Positions 20,678 through 32,171 are shown, numbered from the stretch's first letter. The stretch: DNA of 64,000 nucleotides from Desarmillaria ectypa (GCA_030407005.1 JAUDYN010000010.1:930001-994000), one strand, 5' to 3'. The notes: generated by a model not told the origin, from the sequence alone. Numbers and translations are program-made.

Positions 20678-21873
20678 TTACTCTGCTTTTGATTTTACGC
20701 TCCGCTCGACCTCAGCCTCGGCAGCGAGACCTTCAGCCTCAACCTCCTCCATCAGCTTGCGCTCGATCTCAAGACGCTCCTCCCGTGTTGCATTCTTGTT
20801 TTCCGCGCGTGCAGCCTGAATACGTTCACAATGTTTCAAGTAGTTGGTATCCGTGCCGAAGAGTCTGTCCCACCAGCGGAACGAGGTCGAGAAGTTATTG
20901 GTGAACGACATGTGATGGAAGTCGTGGTGCTCGGCACCAGACCAGAACGGAAGGATGTGCTGGAGCGACCATGGGAAGTCTGGCAGTCATATTAGTGCCG
21001 ATTCATCTTCTCACAGCGCGAGTAACTCACCATAACCACTGTGGGCGTCAACCGCTTGGAAAAGACGGAGGGTAATCCAGATGTACATGGTGAGGATGTG
21101 AAAGTCCCGGGTTAAGAAGCAGTAAAGCAGAGGTCCCGCAAGTGTGCCGGTACCGAGAATGAGAACTTCAGCAGGGTGGGCATATTCAGCAGCTAGACCG
21201 AATGGCGCAGAGTACTTGTGGTGGATTTTGTGAATGTACTTGTAGAGGGGACCATAGTGAAGCGTGCGATGAGCTAAGCAACGTGTTAATGATGAATGTT
21301 GCCATTGTTGTACCCAAACTTACCACACCAGTGGAAGAGGTCCTCGAACCAAAAGAAGAACATAACTTGAGGCGCGATAGTCTTCCAAGATGGGAAAGGA
21401 ACTTGGTAGGTCGACATTCCAATGGACTCGGCCAATGGATGGAATAGCCAGATCTAGGCTCGGCGTCAGTATAATCTCATCAGGGAAATAGACGCTTTAC
21501 GAACCGTCGGCAGTTCGATGGTGAAATGCGAAAACAATACCATCTTGGTGCATTCCCATTGGTCCAAAGCGGTCGGAACCTTATTGGGCTGGATCTTCCA
21601 CTGGCGGAAGTAGGGTATCGCATCGATGATAATCCAGGGTATACAACGGCCGAAATAGACGATCTACACTACTGGTTAGTCGCCGGCTACAAAACATAGG
21701 AAAAGGAGTACCTCGTGCAACAAAAAGCTCATCAATCCTGTCGCAATGATTGGATTCCCTATCCAAACATACCAGGCGGCCCATTGCTGTTCGAACCAGT
21801 TCAGAGACTGGAGGTCTGTATCAGCATAGACAGAGGCAAACGACGACGGGGCCGCCGTTGTGTTGAAGGACAT
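20678..21873 (-). CDS. ERG25: C-4 methylsterol oxidase ERG25
   Basis: Ergosterol pathway enzyme of the ER membrane; a di-iron fatty-acid-hydroxylase-superfamily member that oxidises the C-4 methyl groups of 4,4-dimethylzymosterol. Exons: 21873-21712, 21663-21505, 21453-21324, 21273-21031, 20979-20678, giving 331 residues without frame breaks. The three metal-binding histidine clusters are present: HRTLH, HKIHH and HHDFHH. Other family motifs are [33 protein letters not shown] and [14 protein letters not shown]. The C-terminus is a charged coil ([18 protein letters not shown]). Length is close to that of other fungal Erg25 proteins. The start ATG at 21873 gives a short polar N-terminus. Confidence 0.94.
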
Positions 21874-22489
21874 GGTGGACTGGATAAAAGCTGTAAAATG
21901 AAAACCACCCCACTTTTTATTTTCAAGAGCGAATGGCGTGAGGGGATATTTGTCTCATAGTCACGTGCTCGTGCTCTGATTGGGCAGCCGCCATCAACCA
22001 ATCAGCCATGCGCTCTACTCAGAACTCTCATGGAGAAGCTGCTGGTGTTCCTGGATGCACTCGACATTGTGGTAGTATTGAAACATAGGACGGCTAAGGG
22101 TGAAACTCGTGAACAAGCAAAAGTCGCCAGGTTAGGTGCCTGCCTATACACGGAGCCTTCCTGTCCAATCAAAGCCAGTCAAATTCCCCCATTCCCGTTA
22201 GAAAGGTTACACCGGTTGACATGTATATTCCGTGATGGAACAGGATGAATAACTGTAAAGTTCTCGTACTCTCTTCGGACAAAGACGTAACATCCCAGCC
22301 TAATGGTTCCCATCTGTTTTCACTAGGCGAGTATTTATTATTTGTACTTCAATTTCCTTCCACTGATTAGACATCTCTTCATAATAAATTTGGTTACTGC
22401 CATTCAATGTGCATTAGGTTCCTGGAGTACACTGTCAGTATCGGATAGCTTTTTTCAAGTCTAATCAGCGTATTTTTGTTGCCAATGTC
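21874..22489. other. Intergenic, no gene recognised
   Basis: The upstream region of ERG25 and of the membrane-protein pseudogene. No further feature supported. Confidence 0.4.
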
Positions 22490-23520
22490 ATGACCCCTTC
22501 AGCTGAGCTCGGCAGCTGTATTATTTGCGTCGAATTCTCTGTCAACGTCATGCAGAGTATACTCTTGATCACTTTTGAGCACACGCTCTGGAACATCTGT
22601 ATGTTCCATTTCCTTCGCTTCCGAGCGGTATGCCTTACCGCCCTCTGGTCGTAGTTAGAAGCACTAAAAACTTCTTCATTGGAAGATATGTCATGGTTCT
22701 GGTCATCTTCGCGTTCTATGTTCTCGCCACCGTTGTGCTAGGCGAAGTTTGGGCATTCGCGCACCACGCGTTCATTGATGAAGGATAAAACTGCTACACA
22801 GTATTCTCGGAATTGACCGGCTTTAGTCCAATGGCGATCCAAGCAACGTTAGCGGCTGCTATTACTTCTTTATCAGTACGTTCATTGCTGAAACCTCACT
22901 GGTTGGTAATAAAAAAGGCTTCTTTCATATAAGGTTGCTGACCACTACTCCGATTCACGTTTATCAGATTTGGTGCTGTTGGATCTTATGGGGCCGTCAA
23001 TGGCTCGTCGTTATCATTCCAGTACTCTGTATTATTCTAGGCACAGATAATCGATTTTTATTGAATCCGACCATTATCAAAATTTGACTTTTTCGCAGTG
23101 TTCAAGGCTATCGAGACTTATCACACTTGTTTCGACAGCACCGAAGAATTTTACGGTTCTTTCAGTAGTGATGTCACTGATTGGATGATCTCCTACCTCG
23201 CATTGACACTCACCACAACACTTTGGTGCACTATTCTCCTGTTGTACCATAAGCGTTGTAGGGTCCAGTCATGGATCGGGAATACGCTCGTACCGTGGCG
23301 TCATCGAAGCGCTTGTTGAATCAACGACCCTGTATTCCGTTATATTGAGCGGGTACTATGTCAATGTTCTGACTGCCGCTATAAAGGTTGGATTACTGCA
23401 TTTTTGAATGAAGATTGCGACTGACGTCTGCTTCAGGGAATCGCGCCGACGCTTCTGGCCGGACGCGTCGCGGCGGGGCGCGCAAGACCAGACGACTCTT
23501 GGCAGGAGAGTACTCTGTGA
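22490..23520 (+). pseudogene. Decayed polytopic membrane protein (Agaricomycete family)
   Basis: Ordered fragments of a seven-helix-like membrane protein family that is expanded in mushrooms: FIGRYVMVLVIFAFYVLATV with LGEVWAF, then IWCCWILWGRQWLVVIIPVL, VFKAIETYHTCFDS, DWMISYLALTLTTTLWCT, SGIRSYRGVIEALVES, and the end GIAPTLLAGRVAAGRARPDD followed by SWQ. The first fragment runs into a stop (GAAGGATAA near 22785). Between YHKRCRVQS and SGIRSYRG the frame changes by one base near 23275. At least two lesions therefore prevent one intact product, although most introns still have good borders. It is probably a young pseudogene. The family function is unknown. Confidence 0.65.
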
Positions 23521-24099
23521 GAATTCGTGATGCGTTCTGTCTCTTCTCCAAATATGATGTGCAAAGTATACCAGAGAGTGTGTGGGTTAAGAAGCTGGCG
23601 AGGTTTCATTAGCCAGCTTATAACTACTTAAATACAACCATTGTACCTATAGTAATAACTAACCTGTACGTAGTCCAGGAAATACATAGCCAAGTAACTG
23701 CTGTACATATGGCGACGTTTCCACTTATAGTAGCTACGGAGCTACGGATCAATTCCAATTCCAACATACGCCTACAGTATCCTCCCTTAATTTCAGAACT
23801 CTTTCTCTTCAACGCAGGAAGGAGACGTTACGCAGAGCGCTGAACTTAATGAGATGGATAAACTAGACCCAGGACTAGAAGGAAATTTCGCATCTGTCGA
23901 AGGGACACAAAAGGCGAGACCCTTGGACATTGTATGAACGTTGATGTATGTGCAGCATGTGGCCAGCTACTGCTCGTTTGTGAAAACCTGTATTTAGCAT
24001 AGTATCGAAATATTCTCCCCGACTGTTCCCTGTACACTTTGCAGTTGTATCACTGAATCACTGCATCCTCAAAAGACAGCACTAAAATTGGACCCGTTA
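23521..24099. other. Intergenic, no gene recognised
   Basis: AT-rich DNA between the membrane-protein pseudogene and the MITE. No coding motif or RNA gene recognised. Confidence 0.4.
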
Positions 24100-24319
24100 C
24101 TGTGGGTGGTCGGCATGTGCAAATGGATCGCGAAGTGCAAATTTTGGTTGCAACACGTTCTGGCTAGTTGGCTTCTTGTTGGCTTCGGTTTTTTTCTGAC
24201 GACTGAACGAAATTGTATAACTAATAGTGCACAATAATTTTATTGGCAGGTTTAGAAAAAAAGGTGCTGTGTCGAAATTTGCACATCGTGATCGATTTGC
24301 ACATGCCGACCACCCACAG
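24100..24319 (+). mobile_element. 220-bp MITE with TIRs and TA target duplication
   Basis: The ends are inverted repeats of about 47 bp. The first 25 bases (CTGTGGGTGGTCGGCATGTG then CAAAT) are identical on both sides, and 43 of 47 match overall. The element is flanked on each side by TA (24098-24099 and 24320-24321), the target preference of the Tc1/mariner superfamily. There is no coding capacity, so it would need a transposase in trans. A diverged truncated copy lies at 2366-2495. Both copies are close to tRNA-Pro genes. Confidence 0.8.
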
Positions 24320-24371
24320 TAGAGGGTTTGGAATTGATTGAACTACCCTTGGGACAAGACGCAACCAAAAA

Positions 24372-24450
24372 GGGCCTCACTGGGAATTGAACCCAGGACC
24401 TCCTCGAAACTCTACCCAAACGAGGAATCATGCGACTAGACCATAAGGCC
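24372..24450 (-). tRNA. tRNA-Pro (TGG) with 7-nt intron
   Basis: The minus strand reads GGCCTTATGGTCTAGTCGCA onward, and the acceptor, anticodon (CCTCG/CGAGG) and T stems are all intact. The loop gives anticodon TGG plus a 7-nt intron. A T5 terminator follows on the minus strand (24367-24371). It differs from the tRNA at 4527-4605 by one base in the D loop and a few bases in the intron. The MITE lies 53 bp beyond its 3' end. Confidence 0.92.
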
Positions 24451-24955
24451 GATACAGTTAAAGTCTCTAATTATTATACCATTGAAACCGGACCGACCCG
24501 AATCCTCTCCGCTTTTTGCCATGACGACCAATGGTCAATCAGTCAAGCTGCAAGTAGATCGACGTTGATGCGATGGACCCGCACTTGGTAACGCAAGATA
24601 TCTTTGTTCAACTGAGCCTAGCATCTTAGGCGATACTTAGTGACCCGATAATGTGGACTAACAGGTATCAGTGCATGAGATTTCTGCGGAATCTTTTCAT
24701 GTCTGACAGTGTATCTATTGGCATAGAAATACGAAACGCGACGAACTGGCAGCCTATATGCTAGTGCATGGGCCACACCGGCTGAGAACAATGCAACAAT
24801 AGTCTCTAAAAGGCCATCTCAGCTGCTTTATTGTTTCTGTTCTGATCCGTACCCATTTCGGCCTTCCTTTGTCCTGCTATTTAATATAAGACAGACAGGG
24901 CGCGATTGGTTTCTGTACTAAAACTTCATCCCTTCCCTCTACTAACGCACTGGAA
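24451..24955. other. Intergenic, probable promoter of next gene
   Basis: No gene recognised. The stretch lies upstream of both the tRNA (minus) and the unassigned gene at 24956 (plus). A TATTTAATATAAGA block near 24878-24891 could be a TATA-type element ~65 bp before that gene's ATG. Confidence 0.35.
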
Positions 24956-27072
24956 ATGTCTACGCACGACCAAAAGACTATATCCAAGTTAGAGTTCGCC
25001 GAACTCACTGACAACGCCATTATTTCAGACTACGTTGCCGTGAGTCTGGTCCTTTTCGATGCCATTCAAATTTTCTGATCCCACCTGCCAGGCTCATAAT
25101 ATCCCTAATACCGTCGCGCTCCCTAGCAGCGCCTTCGGTTCGTATGACCTGCTTGCAATCATGAAGTGGCTCTTCCCTGCAAGATCCAACCCCGTGCCAA
25201 TTGCCTTACTCGCGAACCACAAATGGGTGGCACAGCCTAATGGAAGGTGGAAGCTTGAGCGGTACTCTGCCGCAGAGGCATTTCCCGAGACACCTGATGA
25301 TGAGATGGATGATAATGCGGTTCCTACGTTGAACCATTACCCGCCTGATGGCCTCCCAGTCAACTCTAGCGTTGATCTGCTCGACGGTGCCCGCAAGTTA
25401 GAAGATGGGAGGTTAGAGGTTCAAGACGCGCTGGGTGCATTGTGGACGTCCGTTACAGATGCCACACTCCTATATACACAGGCCAGGTTAGCTCTAGATG
25501 AGGAGCGAGCGAAGACTACGTCGCTCATAGCGCTTGTTACAAATATATGTGGGCAAGCGTTTGCGGATACGATCGTACAAGTAGTGGAAGCGATGGATAC
25601 CGATGACGGAGAAGAGGAGGACGATGGCGAGTCTAGTGACAACCAACATAGCAGTAATTTCACCCAGAAACAGCTCCAGCCTTCTCCGTAAGTACTCAAT
25701 CGCCGTGTACCTTTCTGCTTAAATTTATGATTTACGTCAAGGTGGCAAATTGGGGTGAACAAGGCGCTGTCTGGAGATTCGGAGTGGGCGTACGTTTATT
25801 CTCCATCCCTTCACATGAATTTGGCTAATAGATAACAGGTCAAATATGAAGGGAGCCTCGGACGCTCTGAGGGAGGACGTCCATGTCGCATTGATGCCTC
25901 CTCCAAAGTATGTCGTTCACTCCGTTGTGTCCATGGCAATAATCGTCAACAGTTTCCTTCCCCGTAGGACCACCAACCATGCAGGTCAATCCAGTGCATT
26001 ACTGGCCTCAAGATCGACAATATCTCCTCGAAAGCGCTCCCGTTCTTTTGGAGGCGAAGACGAGTCTACTAGTCCCAAGCGGATCAAAATTGGTATAGAA
26101 GAAGGAAGTCTCGTGCAAGCGCAAGCCGAATCTTCCGCCGTCGCCGTCTTGCAAGGACAGAAAACCACTTTCGAACCCAAATATATCGAAGGACGCTCGC
26201 CTGTTGATTTGGACAACTCTAATAGTGACGAACGGGAAGAAGAACCATTGAATACTGGTACGTCCGACGGTCTTCAGCAAAGCTCGTCCCCCAGCCAACT
26301 TCCCGATTCCGATTTTCTTCCCCAGCAGGCTATCAGCAATCCCGAAGACCAACAAATGTCTCCCCCCTGCGAAACCCAAAATCCCGTAGTCCCTCCCCAA
26401 CAAGCATTAGGCAGCTTTGATCCTGATTCCGAGGACAGCGACTCGGATTCAGATTCGGACATGTCAAGCTCTGACTCTGATTTGCCCCTGATCTCGTGGA
26501 GCAGCGTCGTTGGGGCTATATCCAACGGTATTTCTGCTGTGATTGCGTGGTACACCAACCCCCCACCTCCACCTCCGGCTGAGGAATCAATTTCTGCGAG
26601 AAGACCAACTCGCCCTCGCGCGCCAACCCCTCCTTCCACCATTTATCGTCCTCATCAGCCACGCGTCTTACTCACAGAGCCCCTTAAACTTCGCAGGACA
26701 ATGACACACATGATTAGGAGCGAGAAGACAGGGCGCAGCCTCCTGCGACGGGGCAACGGCACGCCTGAACACCCGCACATCGTTGAAGGTGATGATTTTC
26801 TAGACATGGACACGTTCTATGAGAAGGAGCCCCTCTCCACGCTCACCAGGTACTCGGAGAAAAAGACAGTGGGATATTTGTCGGATCAAGATGCGGGTTA
26901 TGTGCGGGTTTATGATATAGATTTAAGGGACGAGGAGGTGAAGGAGTACTGTGAAAGGCATTTCTTAGAGCCAAACCCAAAACATAGTCAGGTTCCCATC
27001 CGCCACAGGGCCAGTGGTATCCCCTCGCTGACGTGCGGAATGATCGGACGGGCCCATGCGAGGATTAGTTAA
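24956..27072 (+). CDS. Unassigned acidic, Ser/Asp-repeat protein
   Basis: Five exons inferred: 24956-25039, 25092-25687, 25742-25789, 25839-25907, 25968-27072 (633 residues). I do not recognise a family. Visible parts: an N-terminal globular-looking region (IISDYVAAHNIPNTVALPSS, KWLFPARSNPVPIALL, KWVAQPNGRWKLERY); a helical, acidic segment ending EEDDGESSD; a basic KRSRSFGGEDESTSPKRIKI that could be a nuclear localisation signal; a SEDSDSDSDSDMSSSDSD repeat; and a C-terminal, less biased region (LKLRRTMTHMIRSEKTGR, YLSDQDAGYVRVYDIDLRDE). The last intron (25908-25967) is 60 nt and could be read through in frame. A nuclear role is only a guess from composition. Confidence 0.7.
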
Positions 27073-27478
27073 AAAGGAGAAACGGGGGGTGTCATCCATT
27101 ACACAGAGTGACCATCGTGTTTCTGGTATTCCTATGTACGAAGATCGTCCTATAGCATATCATTTTGCTGCGTTGTATGCGTAAATGAGGCCCAGAGATA
27201 GATGCGGCAGCAGGTCCACACACTATGACACGGTAGATTATTCATGTTTCTAGCTCAACGATCATGTAGATAATACAACTTGCGTATGCACTTAAAATAA
27301 TAGCTGAGGATATATTATGAAAATTTATATATACAAACGGCTGAGAGAAGTGTGTCAAACGGCTAAGGAAATAGTCTGAGGTTCAGGATGTGAGTTAAAC
27401 GAAAGTTCAGCATGCTTGTCCGCGGCAGGCATATCGATGGCGGTAGTTGCCTCTGATGATGCTTCATCGCGCCTTAAT
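27073..27478. other. Convergent 3' regions, no gene
   Basis: AT-rich space between two genes that end towards each other. It should hold both 3' UTRs. Nothing else seen. Confidence 0.45.
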
Positions 27479-28714
27479 TTACATTCGCATTAGCCAATCA
27501 ATGACGAGATCGGAGTGAAGCGGGACTGACAGGGTATTCGGTGGCAACTCCAGCTCCCCTTCTGTGCGTGTTCCATCTGGGGCTACCCGACACGCCCTGA
27601 AATGGTTCGTGATATGGGCATAGTAACGCGAAAGGGTAGCGAGGACTTACGCGACGATCTGATTCCAATAACTATGCGGCTCAAACTCATAGGGAAATTC
27701 ACCTCCGAAATCAGCATCCAGATGTGATGCGGGGATGAGTTCCAACAGGTTGGGATTAAAACGCATCTGTGGATAGTAATGATTTTGAGCGTCATTGTTA
27801 TGAAAGAAAATGGAACACACCTTATCGCGCGTGACGGGATCAAGGAATGGTGAGATACCCTTGTAGAAGAAACTGAGGATCATGGGAAGGTTCACTACCA
27901 GCGCACGACCGAGAGTCTCTACGTAATGTTGTTGTAGGATGTGCAGGACCTACTTGGCAGAATCAATTGTCTCGACATCAACCTATCGCTTGGGTACCCA
28001 CTTTACGAGCAATAGATATAGAAGGATTAGTCCGCAGTGTAGTACTCTTGTAGTCGACAATGATGACGAGAGATTCCTGCCCTGGAGGCATTAGATCTTT
28101 GGCGCGTTCTCTGTCGAGCATGTTACTCTCAAACACGAAGACAAGAACAATCAAAAAAACGCGAACAAACACCACACCAAATGTCGCAGTTGACGGGGAC
28201 TCGACTCTGTATTTTCCCGCCCTGGACGCATGTAAATAATCGGACGGCCATCTTTGTCAAATCCGTTGATAATACTGGCTGAAGGTCAACTACTGTGAAA
28301 GAAGATTCAATGTGAATACCCACATCTTTCCCGTCTCGCTTTCGATCCTAACTTCGTCTGGGGGTATCAAATCGGGTTTGAAATCCCTGCGCCATTCAAT
28401 TGTGGCTTTGATACGCTTCTGGGCGTCAGGATAATTCCACTTGGCCGAGCGCATATATCTGGGCATCGTATCGGGTTTATTCAGCCATCGGAGCTCCCAT
28501 TTATGATAAGCGTCGCTCTCTGGGAGTAAAAGAGCGTGTGCGTACTGAAAAAAAAGGAGAGAATTTGGCCTCGAGTAAAAGAAAGAAAACTTGATATTTC
28601 ACTTACCTCCCCCAATGCAGTTATTTTGGCCTTCTGTTCGTCATTATATTCATGGATAGGCCCAATATTTGTGCCCTCCTCTGGGGTGATGAGGACCGTA
28701 TTCGTGGCAGACAT
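27479..28714 (-). CDS. Sec14-like CRAL-TRIO lipid transfer protein
   Basis: Exons: 28714-28607, 28544-28324, 28274-28173, 28125-28002, 27949-27821, 27766-27651, 27596-27479 (305 residues, frame kept). A CRAL-TRIO N-terminal helical part (RYMRSAKWNYPDAQKRIKAT, EWRRDFKPD) is followed by the lipid-binding domain: INGFDKDGRPIIYMRPGREN, DLMPPGQESLVIIVDYKS, NPSISIARKVLHILQQHYVE, GRALVVNLPMILSFFYKGIS, PFLDPVTRDKMRFNPNLLEL. This arrangement is that of fungal Sec14 homologues such as Pdr16/Sfh types, which exchange phosphatidylinositol with another lipid on membranes. An upstream ATG at 28834 reads through a good GTAAGT donor, so I prefer the start at 28714. Confidence 0.88.
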
Positions 28715-29429
28715 GAGGGGATGGAAACGTGAATTGAAGGAAGTGCCGAAGGTGATGAGAGAGCGGACCGAATTACGTGAATAGCTCAAGTCATACTTAC
28801 CTAGTGCGTCACTCGATTTTTTTTTTCTTGGCACCCGAGGTCCGATTCTCCGACTGTTCCTTGTAGGTCTCCGATGATTAAATTACTCACCGCTTCTCAC
28901 CGCCCGGTTTGTTACGGCTATAACCTAGAGGCCTGAGTAAGACTTATGAAAGAAAAAGAAAAAAAAGAGGGACGCGTTTCAACTTCGGAAGAGCTATGAC
29001 GAGGTCATGGAAGCTCTCGTGACCGTCTACCCGGAGATCCTTACTCCGCCCCAGGGCGTCGGTACCGACTCAGACTACAGTATAGACACTGTGTGCCAGT
29101 TAGCCAGATTTACACCGATACGCGAGAAGGTTTTCTTCGGATGGATCCCAAGAATCCTCGTTTGGCCGCGGCGAAGATCTAGATGAGTGTGCTCCAGTTC
29201 TGAAATTACTTCATAAAGCTACATAAACAACCATTAGATATCCGACAAATAATGCAAATGCGACGCAACCGGTTACCACCTCTACACGAAGCTCGCCTCA
29301 TTCCTCGCTAGTACCGATACCCGAACCTAACAGGTTCTGCAGGTTAAACGAATCCGCCGGTTGGACCTAGAAACCGTCGACGGAGTATGTTCTCAAGATA
29401 CCCTCCAACGAGGACGTACCTGCCTTGAA
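28715..29429. other. Gene-free stretch with one coding-like fragment
   Basis: No gene supported. Around 28995-29180 on the plus strand one frame reads YDEVMEALVTVYPEILTPPQ and then IDTVCQLARFTPIREKVFF, which looks like protein but has no start and no family I know. It may be a relic. Confidence 0.3.
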
Positions 29430-30500
29430 TCAGCCCGACCCGTAGTAAAAACAGAAAACAATCAACAACTCACTTACTTCTGCAGCTTCCTTCGCCATGG
29501 AAGCCCTCAACGATGTTTCTGCGGACAGTGCCAATTTCAAGTCCGATGCTACGATTCCAAGGATTCTAGTTGATAGAGAATAATGACACTCGCTTGTAAA
29601 CCTCCTTAGTAGGCCTTTATCGGGGAGAGATATGGAAGATTTCTTCGATCGATCGTTCCTCACATATCCTTGCGCAACCATTTCACTATCCAGAATCCCG
29701 GAGACGTATGATATTCCTGCCCAATAATGCTCTATGTGCTGAATCACTTTGATGAGAGCGGACAGATTCTGGCGTGCCAGCGACGTCAACAAAGCAATCA
29801 AGGTTTTTGGGTGAGTTCCATCATGCTGCTTATTCTCAAGTCATGAATGAATGCCAAGCTAGCTTTACATTAGTGTCTGCAGCTGTGGAAACCGTAAGGA
29901 TCAGAACTCACCAAGCGACATATATGGGCTGAGCCGCAAACGGACTTGATAGCTGTGTATGACAGATGAGTACTCGGATGGTCCAGAAGAACATAAGTCA
30001 CCCACATAGAACTGAGATGTGAATATATCAGCAAAGACCAAGTATTTGCTGATAGTCCTTGCGCTCGACATGGATAGCTTAATTGACCGATCCATATTCT
30101 GTGACAGAGGCGTCTCCATTCCTGACGGACTCGTAAGCAGCTCCGGATGATTAACCAGTGTTATGACTGCATTGATCCAAAGATGCAGCGTCACACAAAA
30201 GCTCTAGCGGTATATTCTTCTGTAAGCTCATGCATCAACCGACCTTGCCAAGCACTCACCCCATGATTTCGGGCCTCTTGTTTCCTGATCTACATCATTT
30301 CCTCTGGAATATCTGCGTAGAATAGCACGAGCTGCCCCTGAATCCCACTCAGTAAATCTATGCTTGATTCACTTGGACCCACTATAGAGTCCACAATCTC
30401 CCTCAGCGGCCGTTCTATACGTTTGCTATCTACCCACACAAAACCATCGGCCTGACCCAATAATGGAATGGAACTGGTTGTATGTCCTCATGAGGGTCGC
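29430..30500 (-). pseudogene. Decayed fungal Zn-cluster transcription factor (middle domain)
   Basis: Minus-strand fragments in order match the regulatory middle region of fungal-specific transcription factors: SSIPLLGQADGFVWVDSKRI, ERPLREIVDSIVGPSESSID, GIQGQLVLFYADIPEEMM (~30300-30480); LHLWINAVITLVNHPELLTS, SGMETPLSQNMDRSIKLSMS (~30030-30190); HIEHYWAGISYVSGILDSEM and SISLPDKGLLRRF (~29600-29750). A stop ends the first block, and joins between blocks do not work. The DNA-binding zinc cluster is not found upstream: the next gene starts at 30763. This is a 5'-truncated, broken copy. Confidence 0.65.
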
Positions 30501-30762
30501 GCGTGCGCGAAGCAGGATCGGGGAAGAAACAAAGGGAGTGAGAACTTCGAAGAGACAAAATTCCGGCCCGGTCATCCGATCCGGGTCTATATCTACTATG
30601 GGAGGCCTGCCTGATCCTGGCGATCATTCCGATTATACAGCTGGGAGGGGTCACGGTTATCCCAGCTCCTACATATGTCGAGAATATATTTCTAGGTCAA
30701 TATTTCGCACGTTGGCAGCGGTATCTCAACTCGGGACCTACTCCTTACTCTAGTAATCCAGC

Positions 30763-32171
30763 ATGTCCGAATCTCTCAAAGGCAATCGCACTCTCGAAAT
30801 CCTGTTGAGGGCCGAGAGAGAAGGGTATGGCGTATTGGCGCAGATTTGGTAAGTGTTGTATATAACTATGGTAGGTATGATATTTTATGAGTTCGAAGTT
30901 ACGATGCTAACTCAGTCATTGGGCTCATACGAGCTGCCGAACGATCCAAATCCCCTACTATTCTCCAGCTCTTCCCGGTAACTTTGGCCTATGGGAAGGG
31001 TCCTTTCCTTCAGTTCTGCCTGGACGCGTAAGTCCTGCATTATTATATCGAAAGATAATAATTTTATATCCCGACATAGCGCTCACTCTGCGTCTGTTCC
31101 CATCTCCGTGCATCTGGATCATGCCACCGACAAAGAGCATCTTGAGCTTGCCGTCGGTCTCGCTGAACAACGCATCGCATTCGATAGCATAATGGTTGAC
31201 GCCAGCCACGCAGGTAATCAACGTTCTTCAATAATCCGTCAAGCGATATGAACTCTTGATTCCCTTAGACTGACGAGGAAAACAGAAGGGGCACGACCCT
31301 GGGTCGAGCACGCCACGAAGGTTGGTGTAGCTGTTGAAGTGGAGCTCGGAAGACTGGAGGGCGGGGAAGCCGGACTTCGCATGATTTCAGGTGCAAAGCT
31401 TACGGACCCAGCCAAAGCTGACGCCTTCATAATGGGGTACGTCGCGCTCCTGCTCGTTGGCAGTCTTACCTCTCTTTTCTGACTTTGTACAATATACAGT
31501 ACCGGCGCCACCATTCTCGCACCATCTATTGGCAATCTTCATGGCTCATACATTAATCCTCCGAATTTCAACCAAGAAATGTGCGTTGTTTATCTGTTTC
31601 CTGTAAACCATTTCTCTCACGTTTAGTAAAACATAGTTTGAGGCAGCTCAGAACGACTTTCAAGGATCGTGGCATTCCTATTTGCTTGCACGGCACCGAT
31701 GAGCTTCCTGACGAGTTATTCAGGGAATGTGTAAAGAGCGGTGTCAGCAACGTATCACTCAAAACTTCCATGCCATCTTTATCTTGTCACCCATCACATG
31801 TTTCTCAGTTTAATGTTAACTCGTGGGGACGTGATCCCTACATCGAATCTCTCACAGCCGGACCAAGGTCGAAGCCCTTCCCAGACGCGGTTGAGGAGGC
31901 TACTGAGGTCTTCGCCAAGGTGTGCGATAGGTTCTTCATCTTATTTGATTCCGTAGGAAGGTATAGGGTTGACGGGAAGGGTATTCGCCCCATGAAACGA
32001 TGTATACTTCAGAAGCAAAACGTATATGAATGTACCCTGTACTTGTTTACCCGTCGTCGTATTGCCAACCAGGTGAGATCAGTTTCTCATGTGCGGATAT
32101 ACAACAGCCTCGTTCATATGGATCCTCATCATAAGTTACATCATTATCTGTGGGACTCTGGACATATGTAG
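30763..32171 (+). CDS. Class II aldolase-like protein
   Basis: Related to class II (zinc) fructose/ketose-bisphosphate aldolases. Exons: 30763-30848, 30899-31027, 31080-31213, 31286-31436, 31500-31580, 31637-31751, 31809-~31970 or to 32171. Motifs: CYDANSVIGLIRAAERSKSP, AYGKGPFLQFCLDAAHSASV, PISVHLDHATDKEHL (HLDHATD holds the catalytic Asp and a zinc His), FDSIMVDASHA, KVGVAVEVELGRLEGGEAGL, SIGNLHGSYINPPNF, DRGIPICLHGTDELPDE. Exon 4 must start at 31286 to stay in frame, which drops the family's ADTDEEN loop; the bases for T-D-E-E-N still sit at the end of intron 3 (31269-31283). The family protein ends soon after CDRFFILF, so the last ~65 residues may be intronic or read-through. Activity is doubtful. 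Confidence 0.65.

Noticed and set aside
28715..28834. Upstream start MPRKKKSSD for the Sec14-like gene
   Set aside because: The open frame runs through a good GTAAGT donor, and the family N-terminus starts at MSATNTVLITPEEG.
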